NCBI GenBank assembly: GCA_002428225.1 | Contig: DIUD01000076.1 | Location: 72,794-98,220 of the forward strand | Source: Roseovarius sp. UBA6167 | GTDB lineage: Bacteria > Pseudomonadota > Alphaproteobacteria > Rhodobacterales > Rhodobacteraceae | DNA length: 25,427 nt | Reading direction: 5' to 3' | Shown here: positions 15,538 through 22,835 of the stretch, in pieces | How the letters are laid out: each line of letters starts with the position of its first letter | How positions within the stretch are numbered: the first letter of the stretch is position 1 | Program-made: the position numbers and the translations under genes | Notes under the pieces: generated by a model | The model's input: only the letters and a program-made list of their open reading frames with translations | Database searches by the model: none | What the model was told of the DNA's origin: nothing

Positions 15538-15565
15538 ACGCTGGTCATGTCAGCGTTGATGACAT
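15538..15565. promoter_or_regulatory. Overlapping inverted repeats upstream of the first DUF1127 gene
   Basis: Two interleaved dyads share 7-base spacers: ACGCTG-N7-CAGCGT (15538-15556) and ATGTCA-N7-TGACAT (15547-15565). They lie between a TTGACG (15535-15540) and the -10-like ATAAAT (15564-15569), where an operator for a dimeric regulator would be expected. The binding protein is unknown. Confidence 0.35.
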
Positions 15566-15583
15566 AAATTGTGGTCAGGGAGG
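15564..15583 (+). promoter_or_regulatory. -10-like box plus shared 13-bp initiation-region element, DUF1127 gene 1
   Basis: ATAAAT (15564-15569) is followed one base later by GTGGTCAGGGAGG (15571-15583). The identical 13-mer occurs at 15957-15969 upstream of the second DUF1127 gene, again one base after a -10-like box. The element would cover the transcription start and the first bases of the mRNA. Confidence 0.45.
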
Positions 15584-15611
15584 AAACCAATCACGATCGT
15601 GAGGTTTCCAA

Positions 15612-15833
15612 ATGGCATCTACCAGCACACATGTTTCCACAACTCCCCTCCGCGCGGTCTGGAAGGGGTTTCTCGCATCGCTTCAACGGGCCTGCGAACG
15701 TTATGTCGAGGTGCAATCGCGCCGCGACCGTATCGAGATGCTCGAGGCGAAATCCGATCAGGAGCTTGCCGGACTCGGCATCCGCCGCGAGGACATCGTC
15801 TATCACGTCTTCAAGGACCGGTTTTACGCCTGA
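15612..15833 (+). CDS. DUF1127 domain small protein (first copy)
   Basis: 73 residues. The DUF1127 (YjiS-like) domain occupies the C-terminal half: the pattern L..KSDQELAGLGIRREDI (about 45-62) ending in HVFKDRFYA, preceded by a basic helix (RRDRIE). DUF1127 proteins are small, Arg-rich and, in Alphaproteobacteria including Rhodobacter, have been linked to RNA binding and stress-induced small RNAs. The ATG at 15612 has GAGG about 8 bases upstream. A strong hairpin follows the gene. It shares a promoter-proximal 13-bp element with the second DUF1127 gene 388 bp downstream. Confidence 0.85.
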   Translation: MASTSTHVSTTPLRAVWKGFLASLQRACERYVEVQSRRDRIEMLEAKSDQELAGLGIRREDIVYHVFKDRFYA

Positions 15834-15850
15834 CCGCTGACCATGCGCCG

Positions 15851-15884
15851 CCCCCGCCCCGCCCGAAGGCGCGGCGGGGGATTT
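15851..15884 (+). terminator. GC-rich hairpin after first DUF1127 gene
   Basis: CCCCCGCC (15851-15858) pairs with GGCGGGGG (15873-15880). A C-C mismatch and four further pairs then close a CGAA loop (15864-15867), and ATTT follows. Very stable but with a short T-run; probably a terminator or a 3'-protecting stem. Confidence 0.6.
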
Positions 15885-15899
15885 GCTGCATTGCAGCAA
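15883..15899. promoter_or_regulatory. Inverted repeat TTGCTGCA-T-TGCAGCAA, PhaR-like operator
   Basis: Perfect 8-bp arms around one base; the core reads CTGC-ATT-GCAG, the form described for PhaR sites. It lies just after the first DUF1127 terminator and about 50 bp upstream of the -10-like box of the second DUF1127 gene, so it most likely controls the latter. Binding factor inferred, not shown. Confidence 0.45.
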
Positions 15900-15949
15900 C
15901 GCTCCGCCTATCACGCCTTGCGCCATGCGAATCGCGCGCCGGACTGTGG

Positions 15950-15969
15950 TAGTATGGTGGTCAGGGAGG
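15950..15969 (+). promoter_or_regulatory. -10 box TAGTAT plus shared 13-bp element, DUF1127 gene 2
   Basis: TAGTAT (15950-15955) is followed one base later by GTGGTCAGGGAGG (15957-15969), identical to 15571-15583. No good -35 is seen at 16-18 bases, which suggests an activator or an alternative sigma factor. Transcription would start near 15962, 38 bases before the ATG. Confidence 0.45.
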
Positions 15970-15999
15970 GACCCTTGCAAGCGACGAGAAGGGCACCCG

Positions 16000-16233
16000 A
16001 TGACCTTAAACGCAGTTCACCCCCGCTTTCTGCCCGCCGGATGGCGGCGCGATCTGGATGTCTTCCTTGCCGAGCGCGCGGCGGGAATGAATGGCTACAT
16101 GCTCTCGCAAAGGCGCGTTGAAAGCGTCATGCGCCTGCAAGCGATGAGCGACCGTGACCTGGCCGCAATGGGGCTGCGGCGGCGTGACATCCCGGCCTTC
16201 GTGTTCGAGGACGTGCTGCCCGATCCGGGCTGA
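16000..16233 (+). CDS. DUF1127 domain small protein (second copy)
   Basis: 77 residues. The C-terminal motif LQAMSDRDLAAMGLRRRDIP (about 47-66), then VFEDVL, aligns with the first copy's KSDQELAGLGIRREDI and VFKDRF. The N-terminal halves differ, so this is an old paralogue, not a recent duplication. The ATG at 16000 is preceded by GAGAAGGG about 8 bases upstream. A 12-bp palindrome CTTGCGCGCAAG (16238-16249) follows the stop. The trkH start is 57 bp beyond, so read-through into trkH is possible. Role unknown; DUF1127 proteins are associated with stress responses and RNA binding in related bacteria. Confidence 0.82.
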   Translation: MTLNAVHPRFLPAGWRRDLDVFLAERAAGMNGYMLSQRRVESVMRLQAMSDRDLAAMGLRRRDIPAFVFEDVLPDPG

Positions 16234-16290
16234 GGCCCTTGCGCGCAAGCGGCTTGACAGGCGCGAAGGCGCGCGCCAAGGCTGCGCCCC

Positions 16291-17739
16291 ATGTTCGATA
16301 TGCGCCCCGTGGGATATCTGGTCGGGCTCATGGTGATGGCGATGGGCCTGACCATGGGCCTTCCGCTCTTGGTGGATATCGCCGAGGGGCGCGAGCACTG
16401 GCCGGTCTTCGCCGAAAGCATGATCGTGACCTGCCTCGCCGGGGGCTTGGTGGCGCTGTCATGCCGCAATGCGGTGGGCCGGGGGCTGAACATTCAACAG
16501 GCGTTTCTTCTGACGACTTCGGTCTGGGTGGCGTTGCCGCTCTTTGGCGCGATGCCCTTCATGCTGGGCGAGACGCAGCTTGGCTTTGCCGATGCGTTCT
16601 TCGAATCGATGTCGGGGATGACGACGACCGGCACCACCGTCATCGCCGGGCTCGACGATCTGCCCAAGGGACTGCTTTTGTGGCGCGGGATCCTGCAATG
16701 GCTGGGCGGGCTCGGGATCGTCATCGTGGCGCTGGTGTTTCTGCCCGAGATGCGGGTGGGCGGGATGCAGTTCTTTCGCGCCGAGGGGTTCGACACGCTC
16801 GGCAAGGCGCTGCCGCGCACCGCCGATATCTCGAAGGGCGTCCTCAACGTCTATCTGGGCCTTACCGCGCTTTTTGCGATGAGTTATCTCGCGCTCGGGA
16901 TGGGGGCCTTTGATGCGACGGTGCACGCGCTGACCACTGTCTCGACGGGCGGCTTCTCGACCAAGGACGCCTCCTTTGGGGCCTTTCCGGGTTCGCCGCA
17001 ATATGCGGCGGCATTGTTCATGATTCTGGCATCAATCCCCTTCGTGCGGCTGATGCAACTGGTTCACGGCAACGCAGCCCCGTTCTGGCGCGACACGCAG
17101 GTGCGCACCTATGTGCGCTGGCTGTTCTATGCCTTCCTGCTGGTCGCGGCCTATGACCTCCTTGCGTTCGGGCGTTTCGAGGAAGCGCGCCTGCGCGAGC
17201 GTCTTTTCAACCTGGTATCGATCTTTTCCGGCACGGGCTATGGCGATGGGGATGTCACGGCCTATGGTCACTTCCCCTTTGCCATTCTCATCATCGTGGG
17301 GGCGATCGGCGGCTGCACCAGTTCGACGGGCTGTTCGATCAAGATCTTTCGCTACCAGATCATGTTGCGCGCTCTGGGCCAGCAGGCGCGGCGGATATTC
17401 TATCCCTCCTCGGTCATGGTGCTGCGCCACGAGGGGCGGCGGGTCGAGGACGAGGTGCTGCAATCGGTGATGCTGCTCTTTACCATGTATATCCTGTCGC
17501 TCGGGTTTTTCTCCGTGGCGCTGGAGCTGACCGGGTTGTCGCTGATGGAATCGATCACCGGCGCGTGGACGGCGATTTTCAACATCGGGCCGGCCTTTGG
17601 CGCCAGGGTGGGGGATACCGGATCGGTTCAGGCCTTCCCCGAGGCGGCGAAGGGCCTGATGATCGTGGCGATGCTGATGGGGCGGCTGGAGATCATCGCC
17701 GTGATCGTGCTGCTGTTGCCGAGGTTCTGGCGGCCCTGA
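16291..17739 (+). CDS. trkH: Potassium uptake protein TrkH
   Basis: 482 residues, typical for TrkH, the pore subunit of the Trk K+ uptake system. All four pore loops with their filter glycine are visible: TTTGTT (111-116), STGGFS (218-223), GTGYGD (314-319) and NIGPAFG (431-437). Also present are the gating-region segment GGCTSSTGCSIKIFR (340-354) and the final MLMGRLE (461-467). The regulatory partner TrkA is not in this window and must be elsewhere. The ATG at 16291 has AAGG about 11 bases upstream; an ATG at 16300 is an alternative. A perfect TTGACA (16254-16259) lies upstream but no matching -10 is seen. Its stop is 4 bp from the convergent gene. Confidence 0.95.
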   Translation: MFDMRPVGYLVGLMVMAMGLTMGLPLLVDIAEGREHWPVFAESMIVTCLAGGLVALSCRNAVGRGLNIQQAFLLTTSVWVALPLFGAMPFMLGETQLGFADAFFESMSGMTTTGTTVIAGLDDLPKGLLLWRGILQWLGGLGIVIVALVFLPEMRVGGMQFFRAEGFDTLGKALPRTADISKGVLNVYLGLTALFAMSYLALGMGAFDATVHALTTVSTGGFSTKDASFGAFPGSPQYAAALFMILASIPFVRLMQLVHGNAAPFWRDTQVRTYVRWLFYAFLLVAAYDLLAFGRFEEARLRERLFNLVSIFSGTGYGDGDVTAYGHFPFAILIIVGAIGGCTSSTGCSIKIFRYQIMLRALGQQARRIFYPSSVMVLRHEGRRVEDEVLQSVMLLFTMYILSLGFFSVALELTGLSLMESITGAWTAIFNIGPAFGARVGDTGSVQAFPEAAKGLMIVAMLMGRLEIIAVIVLLLPRFWRP

Positions 17740-17743
17740 GCCG

Positions 17744-18031
17744 TCAATAGGCGTCGCGCCCGCCGCGCGTGGCGATATAGGTGGGACATTCGGGGCGTGA
17801 CGTGTTGACGATGAGATACCACACCACCTCGCCGGGACGCCCCGCGCGCGAATATTCACAGCCCGAGGGATGCGTCCACCACTGGCCCTTATGGTCCGCC
17901 GGCGGCATCGCCTTGCTGGTGCCGCCCTTGATGGCGGTGGTGTAGCCGCCATATGCGGGCTGTTGCTGGGCCTGTGCCGCCGGCGCGAGGATGAGCGCGG
18001 CAAGGGCGAGGGCGATATGCGCCTTGGGCAT
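17744..18031 (-). CDS. Small secreted protein of unknown function
   Basis: 95 residues. A clear signal peptide (about 1-21, ending APAAQA) precedes a 74-residue mature part with two Cys (SGCEYS near 57-62, and ECPTYI near 81-86) that could form a disulfide in the periplasm. Gly/Tyr/Trp-rich stretches (GQWWTHPSGCEYS, GEVVWYLIVN) suggest a compact fold. No domain recognised. The ATG at 18031 is chosen because GGAGAGAG lies just upstream and it starts the signal peptide; longer frames add unrelated residues. It follows the degenerate trypsin-like gene on the same strand after a 169-bp gap in which I see no clear feature. Confidence 0.7.
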   Translation of the reverse strand: MPKAHIALALAALILAPAAQAQQQPAYGGYTTAIKGGTSKAMPPADHKGQWWTHPSGCEYSRAGRPGEVVWYLIVNTSRPECPTYIATRGGRDAY

Positions 18032-18200
18032 TGGTCTCTCTCCGTATTCCTGACTGCATTCCTGACTGCTGCCACGTCCGGGTTCGCTATCGCCGCGGTG
18101 TGGCCCGATGCCTGTCGTGCCGTCCATGCGCGGCAGGTGCAGGCCGCATTAATGGCAGAAAAGCGGCGATTGTGAAGACTTTTCTCCAGTCTCGAAAGGA

Positions 18201-19931
18201 TTATTCCCAGCAGCTTACGAGCACGGTCATTGCGGCGGCGCGATTGCTCAGCGCCTCGGCCGAGAGATCGCCGCCCTCGCGCGTGACGCGCGCGGTGACG
18301 CCACCCTGTGCCAGCACCTCTTGCAGCGCGCCGTTGCCGGCGGCAAAGCTCACCCCCTCGGGCAGGCTGCGGCCTTCGGGCGCACCGGGCACGAGCATTC
18401 CCAGCACCGCGCCGCCCGCATCGACCACCGGCCCGCCCAAATCGCCCGGCATGGCGGCAAGCGCGAGGCGCCTGAGATGGCTCTCGCCCGCCAGCCCGCT
18501 CAGTTCCGCGATCTGCCCGAAGGTCACGCTCGGCGCGCCGAGGCGGCCCTCGTAGGAATAGCCCGCGACCGCCACCCGCGACAGAAGCCGCGGCGCGTCC
18601 TGCTGAAATCGCGCGACGGCCACGGGTGCGAGCGCCTCGTGCGGGCGCAGGATGGCGATGCCGAGACCCGTGTCGAGATGGGCGACCGTTGCGCCATGGG
18701 TCTCGTCAAGCGTGATCCGCTCGCAGCCTGCCACGGCCTCTGCCGCGGTCAGGACCGCCCCGCCCTCATCGACGTAAAAGCCCGAGCGCGACAGTTTCGG
18801 GCGGCGCAGCTCAAGACCGGAGACAAGGTCCATGCGCCGCGCGCTCACCGGGGCTGCCAGCGCGGCGAGCGTGCCGGGCAGGCGGGCAAAGCTCTGCTCC
18901 ATTTCCGCCAGAAGCCGTGTGCGCCGCTCCTCGTCGCCCGCGGGCCAGACGAGGATAAAGCCCTTGATTTCGCCGCTCTCAAGCCAGACGCGCCCGGTCG
19001 AGACGATCTCGCGCCCCGCGCCGGTGAGGGTGAAGCCGTCGCGCTCCAGCCGGCGCTCGCCGGTCTCGGGAATAATTTCGAGGGTTTGCAGCAGGTCGTA
19101 AAGCGCGGTCATGGTCGCACGGTCGCCCGGCTGGCTGATGAGCAGCACCTGCGCCGGCAGATCGCCCGAGGCGGGGTAATGGGCAAAGGGCGCCTCGTGC
19201 CGGTCAAACGCCACGACGCCGAGCGGCAGGCGCATTTCGATACCCGCCTGCGCGTCGCGCACGGTCTCAAGGCCGAGCCCCTCAAGAACCGCGTCATACC
19301 GGCCCAGTAGCGTCGCGCGCTGGCGGCTGGTCAGGACGCCGGTCGGTTCATGCCCGTTCTGGCGTTGCCAGGCGGCCATGGCAGAGCGGGTGCCGGGGCC
19401 GAAGGCCGCGTCGATGGCGCCGCGATAGACCCCGGCCCATTCCAGCGCCACCTGGAGCGCGGCGCGCTCTTCGCGGCCCAGAAGCGCCTCGCTTGCGCGC
19501 GCCTCGCGCAGGGTCTCGTCAGGCGTGGGTGTGGGGGCGGCGTCGGGCCGGGGCATCGGGGCGGGGGTGGTGCGCGCCGGCACGTTGGCCCCCACGGGCC
19601 AGAACTGCTGTCCGTAATCGGACCCCCGCGCAATATAGCTGTCGCGTGCGATCACCCCCTCGCGGCGATAGACCTCAAGCACACGCACGGCCTCGTTCTC
19701 GTCATATGGGCCAAGCGCGATCGCATACCAGCCGCTCGGCAGCGCAAAACCGTTTACATCCGGCAGGTTGCGGGCATGGTCGCGCGCGCGCGCCTGCGCC
19801 TCGGCAAGGCTCGGCTGTGCCTCGATCTGCACGAAGAGAAGGCCATCCCTGCCCGGAAATGGCGCCGCTTGCGCCCGGACAAGGCCCGGCAGCAACAACA
19901 GGCAGGCAATTAGGACAGCAACACGCGCCAT
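18201..19931 (-). CDS. Periplasmic SPOR-like / peptidoglycan-binding / degenerate trypsin-like protein
   Basis: 576 residues. Signal peptide (about 1-22); a SPOR-like region (about 30-105, LLFVQIEAQPSLAEAQ, then GWYAIALGPYD); a Pro-rich linker (119-138); a PG_binding_1 domain (about 150-210, VYRGAIDAAFGPGTRSAMAAWQ); a middle domain (220-360); and a trypsin/DegP-like domain (about 375-545). The trypsin domain is degenerate. Where active enzymes have the catalytic His (LTxAH) there is TAAE with Glu398. Where they have GDSGGP or GNSGGP there is GDLGGP, with Leu498 replacing the Ser. Asp420 remains. It is therefore probably a non-catalytic cell-wall-associated scaffold or sensor. The ATG at 19931 has AAGGAA about 6 bases upstream. 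Confidence 0.82.
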   Translation of the reverse strand: MARVAVLIACLLLLPGLVRAQAAPFPGRDGLLFVQIEAQPSLAEAQARARDHARNLPDVNGFALPSGWYAIALGPYDENEAVRVLEVYRREGVIARDSYIARGSDYGQQFWPVGANVPARTTPAPMPRPDAAPTPTPDETLREARASEALLGREERAALQVALEWAGVYRGAIDAAFGPGTRSAMAAWQRQNGHEPTGVLTSRQRATLLGRYDAVLEGLGLETVRDAQAGIEMRLPLGVVAFDRHEAPFAHYPASGDLPAQVLLISQPGDRATMTALYDLLQTLEIIPETGERRLERDGFTLTGAGREIVSTGRVWLESGEIKGFILVWPAGDEERRTRLLAEMEQSFARLPGTLAALAAPVSARRMDLVSGLELRRPKLSRSGFYVDEGGAVLTAAEAVAGCERITLDETHGATVAHLDTGLGIAILRPHEALAPVAVARFQQDAPRLLSRVAVAGYSYEGRLGAPSVTFGQIAELSGLAGESHLRRLALAAMPGDLGGPVVDAGGAVLGMLVPGAPEGRSLPEGVSFAAGNGALQEVLAQGGVTARVTREGGDLSAEALSNRAAAMTVLVSCWE

Positions 19932-20058
19932 GGGTATTCCTTACATCTGTGTGTGCGGGCAAAATCGTGGTTTTCGGCTCCGTTGGCAAGGTCATGCCAG
20001 AGCACCCTTCGAACAATCCCGATCCCGGAGCGGCTTGGCCGGCCCGCGCGTCGGGGGC

Positions 20059-20805
20059 TCAGCGCACCGCCTCGATGGGGCCCTCGGCGCGGCCGTGGAT
20101 GAACTGGTCGAGATAGGGATCGCCGGAGTTGTCCATCTCTGCGACCGGGCCGGTCCACTGGATCACCCCGTCATGCAGCATCGCCACATTGTCGGCGATG
20201 GCGCGCACGCTTCTCATGTCATGGGTGATGGTGACGGCGGTCGCGCCCATCTCGACCACGATTTCGCGGATCAATTCGTTGATCACGCCCGACATGATCG
20301 GATCGAGGCCCGTTGTCGGCTCGTCGAAAAAGATGATCTCGGGCTCCGCCGCGATGGCGCGGGCGAGGCCGACCCGTTTTTGCATCCCGCCCGAAAGCTC
20401 TGCCGGAAACTTGTCGGCCACATCCGGCTTGAGGCCCACGCGGCGCAGTTTCTCGATGGCGATTTCGCGCGCCTCGGTCAAGGGCCGCTTGAGCGAGCCG
20501 CGCAGCAGGCGAAACGCCACGTTCTGCCACACGGGCAGCGAATCAAACAGCGCCCCGCCCTGAAACAGCATCCCGAACCGGGCAAGGAAGGCGTCGCGCT
20601 CGGCCCTGGCCACGTCCTGCCCGTCCAGCGTGATCGTGCCCGCGTCAGGGCGCACAAGGCCCAGGATGCACTTCAGCAACACGGATTTCCCCGTGCCCGA
20701 CCCCCCGATCACCACCATCGACTGACCGCGCGGCAAGGTCAGGTTGACGCCCCGCAGGACACGGTTCGCGCCGAACGCCTTCTGGACCGCCCTGAGCTCG
20801 ATCAT
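20059..20805 (-). CDS. mlaF: ABC transporter ATPase, MlaF type (lipid transport)
   Basis: 248 residues. Complete ABC ATPase: Walker A GGSGTGKS (34-41), Q-loop Gln82, signature LSGGM (137-141), Walker B IIFFDEP (157-163), and switch His195 in THDM. The overall sequence (GMLFQGGALFDSLPVWQNV) is typical of MlaF, which powers phospholipid movement across the envelope and maintains outer-membrane asymmetry. The ATG overlaps the mlaE stop as ATGA (20805-20802), so translation is coupled. No MlaD, MlaC or MlaB gene follows, so those partners must be encoded elsewhere. Confidence 0.92.
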   Translation of the reverse strand: MIELRAVQKAFGANRVLRGVNLTLPRGQSMVVIGGSGTGKSVLLKCILGLVRPDAGTITLDGQDVARAERDAFLARFGMLFQGGALFDSLPVWQNVAFRLLRGSLKRPLTEAREIAIEKLRRVGLKPDVADKFPAELSGGMQKRVGLARAIAAEPEIIFFDEPTTGLDPIMSGVINELIREIVVEMGATAVTITHDMRSVRAIADNVAMLHDGVIQWTGPVAEMDNSGDPYLDQFIHGRAEGPIEAVR

Positions 20806-21587
20806 GAGGTGAAGAACACTTCGGTCAGGATGTAGTTGGCCGCCAGGATCATGACCGACGCTGCCACCACCGCGGATTTGGTGGCCGCACCCACGCCCTG
20901 CGCCCCGCGCCCTGATGTCATGCCGAAATAGCACCCCATCAGCGCGACGATGAATCCGAAGGCGGCACCTTTGATCATGCCCGACACGACATCCCAGTTT
21001 TCGAGAAAGTCGAGGGTGTTCTTGATGTAGGTGGCGGAGTTGAAATCGAGCCGGGTGATGCCCACGAGCCAGCCGCCCATGATGCCGATGCTGTCACCCA
21101 CCCCCACAAGGACCGGCACCGCCAGCGTCGCCGCCAGCACACGCGGCACGGCAAGGTATTTGATCGGGTTGGTGGACAGGGTCACCAGCGCGTCGATCTG
21201 TTCGGTGACCTTCATCGTGCCGATTTCGGCGGCGATCGAGGAGGCCACGCGCGCGGCCACCATCAGCCCGCCCAGCACCGGGCCAAGCTCGCGCGTGAGG
21301 CCGATGGCGACGATCGAGGGCACGACCGTTTCCGCGTTGAACCGCGCGCCGCCCGCATAGATCTGAAGCGCGAGCGCACCGCCGGTGAAGAGCGCCGTCA
21401 TCCCCACCACCGGCAGCGACAGCCAGCCGATCTGCACCAGCGCATGCAGGAACTCGCGCATGTAGAAGGGCGGTCGGGCAAGGTGGCTGACCGTTTCGCC
21501 GGCGAAGATCGCAAAGCGGCCCATGCCCGCCAGCCATGCCAGCGTGCTGCGCCCTACGGTTGCGAGGAAACTCAGGATGAAGCTCAT
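20802..21587 (-). CDS. mlaE: Lipid ABC transporter permease, MlaE type
   Basis: 261 residues with about five or six membrane segments. Family hallmarks are LTRELGPVLGGLMVAARV (about 98-115), AEIGTMKVTEQIDAL (about 119-133), and the C-terminal GAATKSAVVAASVMIL. It forms the transmembrane part of the Mla phospholipid transporter with MlaF. It is sandwiched between alr and mlaF with a 4-bp ATGA overlap on each side, so all three are translated from one mRNA. The N-terminal ~60 residues include the amphipathic helix usual in this family. Confidence 0.92.
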   Translation of the reverse strand: MSFILSFLATVGRSTLAWLAGMGRFAIFAGETVSHLARPPFYMREFLHALVQIGWLSLPVVGMTALFTGGALALQIYAGGARFNAETVVPSIVAIGLTRELGPVLGGLMVAARVASSIAAEIGTMKVTEQIDALVTLSTNPIKYLAVPRVLAATLAVPVLVGVGDSIGIMGGWLVGITRLDFNSATYIKNTLDFLENWDVVSGMIKGAAFGFIVALMGCYFGMTSGRGAQGVGAATKSAVVAASVMILAANYILTEVFFTS

Positions 21588-22621
21588 GCGCCGATATGGC
21601 GTCGCGTATAGCGCGCCCCCAGTGAGGTCAGGATTTCATAGCCGATAGTGCCCGCATTCTCGGCGAGCCGGTCGATGCCCTGGTGGGGGCCGAGCAGTTG
21701 CAGGTTCTTGGGATCGTGCCCCAGGTCGGTGACATCGACGCCGATCAGGTCCATCGAGATGCGGCCCGCGATCGCGCAGGGGGTGTCCTCGGCCCAGAGG
21801 CTGGTGCGCGGCCCCATGGCGCGCAAAATGCCATCGCCATAGCCCGCGGCGACCGTGGCGATGCGCGAGGGGCGCCTGGCGACGAAATCGCAGCCATAGC
21901 CGACACTTTCCCCCTCTTCGAGGTCGCGGCACTGGATCACGGGAATATCAAGCGCGAGCACCGGGCGCGCTTCGGTGAAGGGCGCGCCGCCATAGACCCC
22001 GATGCCGGGGCGCGCGAGGTCGAAGTGATAATCGGAATGCAGCAGGATCGCGCCGGTATTGGCAAGGCTGCGCGGGATATCCAGCCCGTCGGTCATCTCG
22101 CGGAAAAGCCCGAGTTGGCGGGGGTTCATCGGGTGGTCAGGCTCGTCGGCGCAGGCCAGATGCGACATGATGAGCACGGGGGCCTGCGCCAGCGCGATCT
22201 CGCGCACTGCCTGCCATTCGGCGGGCTCCATCCCCAGCCGGTTCATCCCGGTGTCAAGCTGGATGCCGAAGGGGTGGCCTGGCAGCGCCTCGAGATGGCG
22301 GATGAGTTGCTCGACCGAGTTGAGCATCGGGACAAGGGTGCAATCCCCGATCATGTCGGCATCGCCCGGCATATGGCCCGAAAAGACGTGGATAGACACG
22401 TCCTGTCCCAGCACCTCGCGCAGCGCCGCGCCTTCCTCGGCCAGGGCGACGAAGAAATGCCGCGCACCGGCGCGGGCCAGCGCGCGCGCGACCCTGTCCA
22501 TGCCCAGCCCATAGGCATCGGCCTTGACCACGGCCGCCGTCTCGCCCGTGTTGAGGGCGTCGAGCCTGCGCCAGTTGGCAACGAGCGCGTCAAGGTCGAT
22601 GGTGAGGGTCGCGGTGCTCAT
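21584..22621 (-). CDS. alr: Alanine racemase
   Basis: 345 residues, slightly shorter than the common 355-375. PLP-dependent enzyme converting L-alanine to D-alanine for peptidoglycan. The PLP lysine is Lys33 in VVKADAYGLG; the second catalytic base is Tyr242 in SVGYGCDF; GRISMD (286-291) and the PLP-binding AAGYGDG (258-264) are present. The ATG at 22621 gives a standard N-terminus (MSTATLTIDLDALVANW). It is first in an overlapping alr-mlaE-mlaF operon that links cell-wall precursor and envelope lipid functions. The 73-bp upstream gap holds no clear promoter; transcription may come from yejA and the entericidin gene. Confidence 0.95.
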   Translation of the reverse strand: MSTATLTIDLDALVANWRRLDALNTGETAAVVKADAYGLGMDRVARALARAGARHFFVALAEEGAALREVLGQDVSIHVFSGHMPGDADMIGDCTLVPMLNSVEQLIRHLEALPGHPFGIQLDTGMNRLGMEPAEWQAVREIALAQAPVLIMSHLACADEPDHPMNPRQLGLFREMTDGLDIPRSLANTGAILLHSDYHFDLARPGIGVYGGAPFTEARPVLALDIPVIQCRDLEEGESVGYGCDFVARRPSRIATVAAGYGDGILRAMGPRTSLWAEDTPCAIAGRISMDLIGVDVTDLGHDPKNLQLLGPHQGIDRLAENAGTIGYEILTSLGARYTRRHIGA

Positions 22622-22694
22622 GGGACCGGTTTTGACAGGATGGGGCGGGGCGTCAAGGGGGAAAGGGGCCGCCCGCGCGCCCCCGCCTGCCCGG

Positions 22695-22808
22695 TCAGAA
22701 CCAGCTTTGAACCCGCCGCGCACCGCCCGAGATGTCGCGCCCGATGCCATCGACGGTTGCGCAGCCCGCCAGCAGCCCCATGATTGCCAGAACGCCGAAT
22801 TTCCGCAT
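22695..22808 (-). CDS. Entericidin-like small lipoprotein
   Basis: 37 residues. Reading the minus strand from the ATG at 22808: a short signal peptide ending in the lipobox LLAGC, Cys16 as the lipidated residue, and a mature part of 22 residues with TVDGIGRDISGGARRVQ. This is the EcnA/EcnB pattern (Cys-N/A-T-x-x-G-x-G-x-D-I-x-x-x-G). Entericidins are tiny membrane lipoproteins; EcnB is a bacteriolytic peptide and EcnA its antidote, but most alphaproteobacterial copies are solitary with unknown role. AGGA lies about 5 bases upstream. It begins 27 bp after the yejA-like stop. It is short enough to be missed by gene callers. Confidence 0.75.
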   Translation of the reverse strand: MRKFGVLAIMGLLAGCATVDGIGRDISGGARRVQSWF

Positions 22809-22835
22809 TGTCCTGCCTGTTCGTTGTTTGCCTGC

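Noticed and set aside
16238..16249. Palindrome CTTGCGCGCAAG after the second DUF1127 gene
   Set aside because: Short alternating GC palindromes are expected by chance in DNA of this composition; noted only as a possible small stem.
16254..16259. TTGACA as a trkH promoter
   Set aside because: A perfect -35 hexamer, but at 16-18 bases downstream there is only GC-rich sequence and no -10, so I do not call a promoter.
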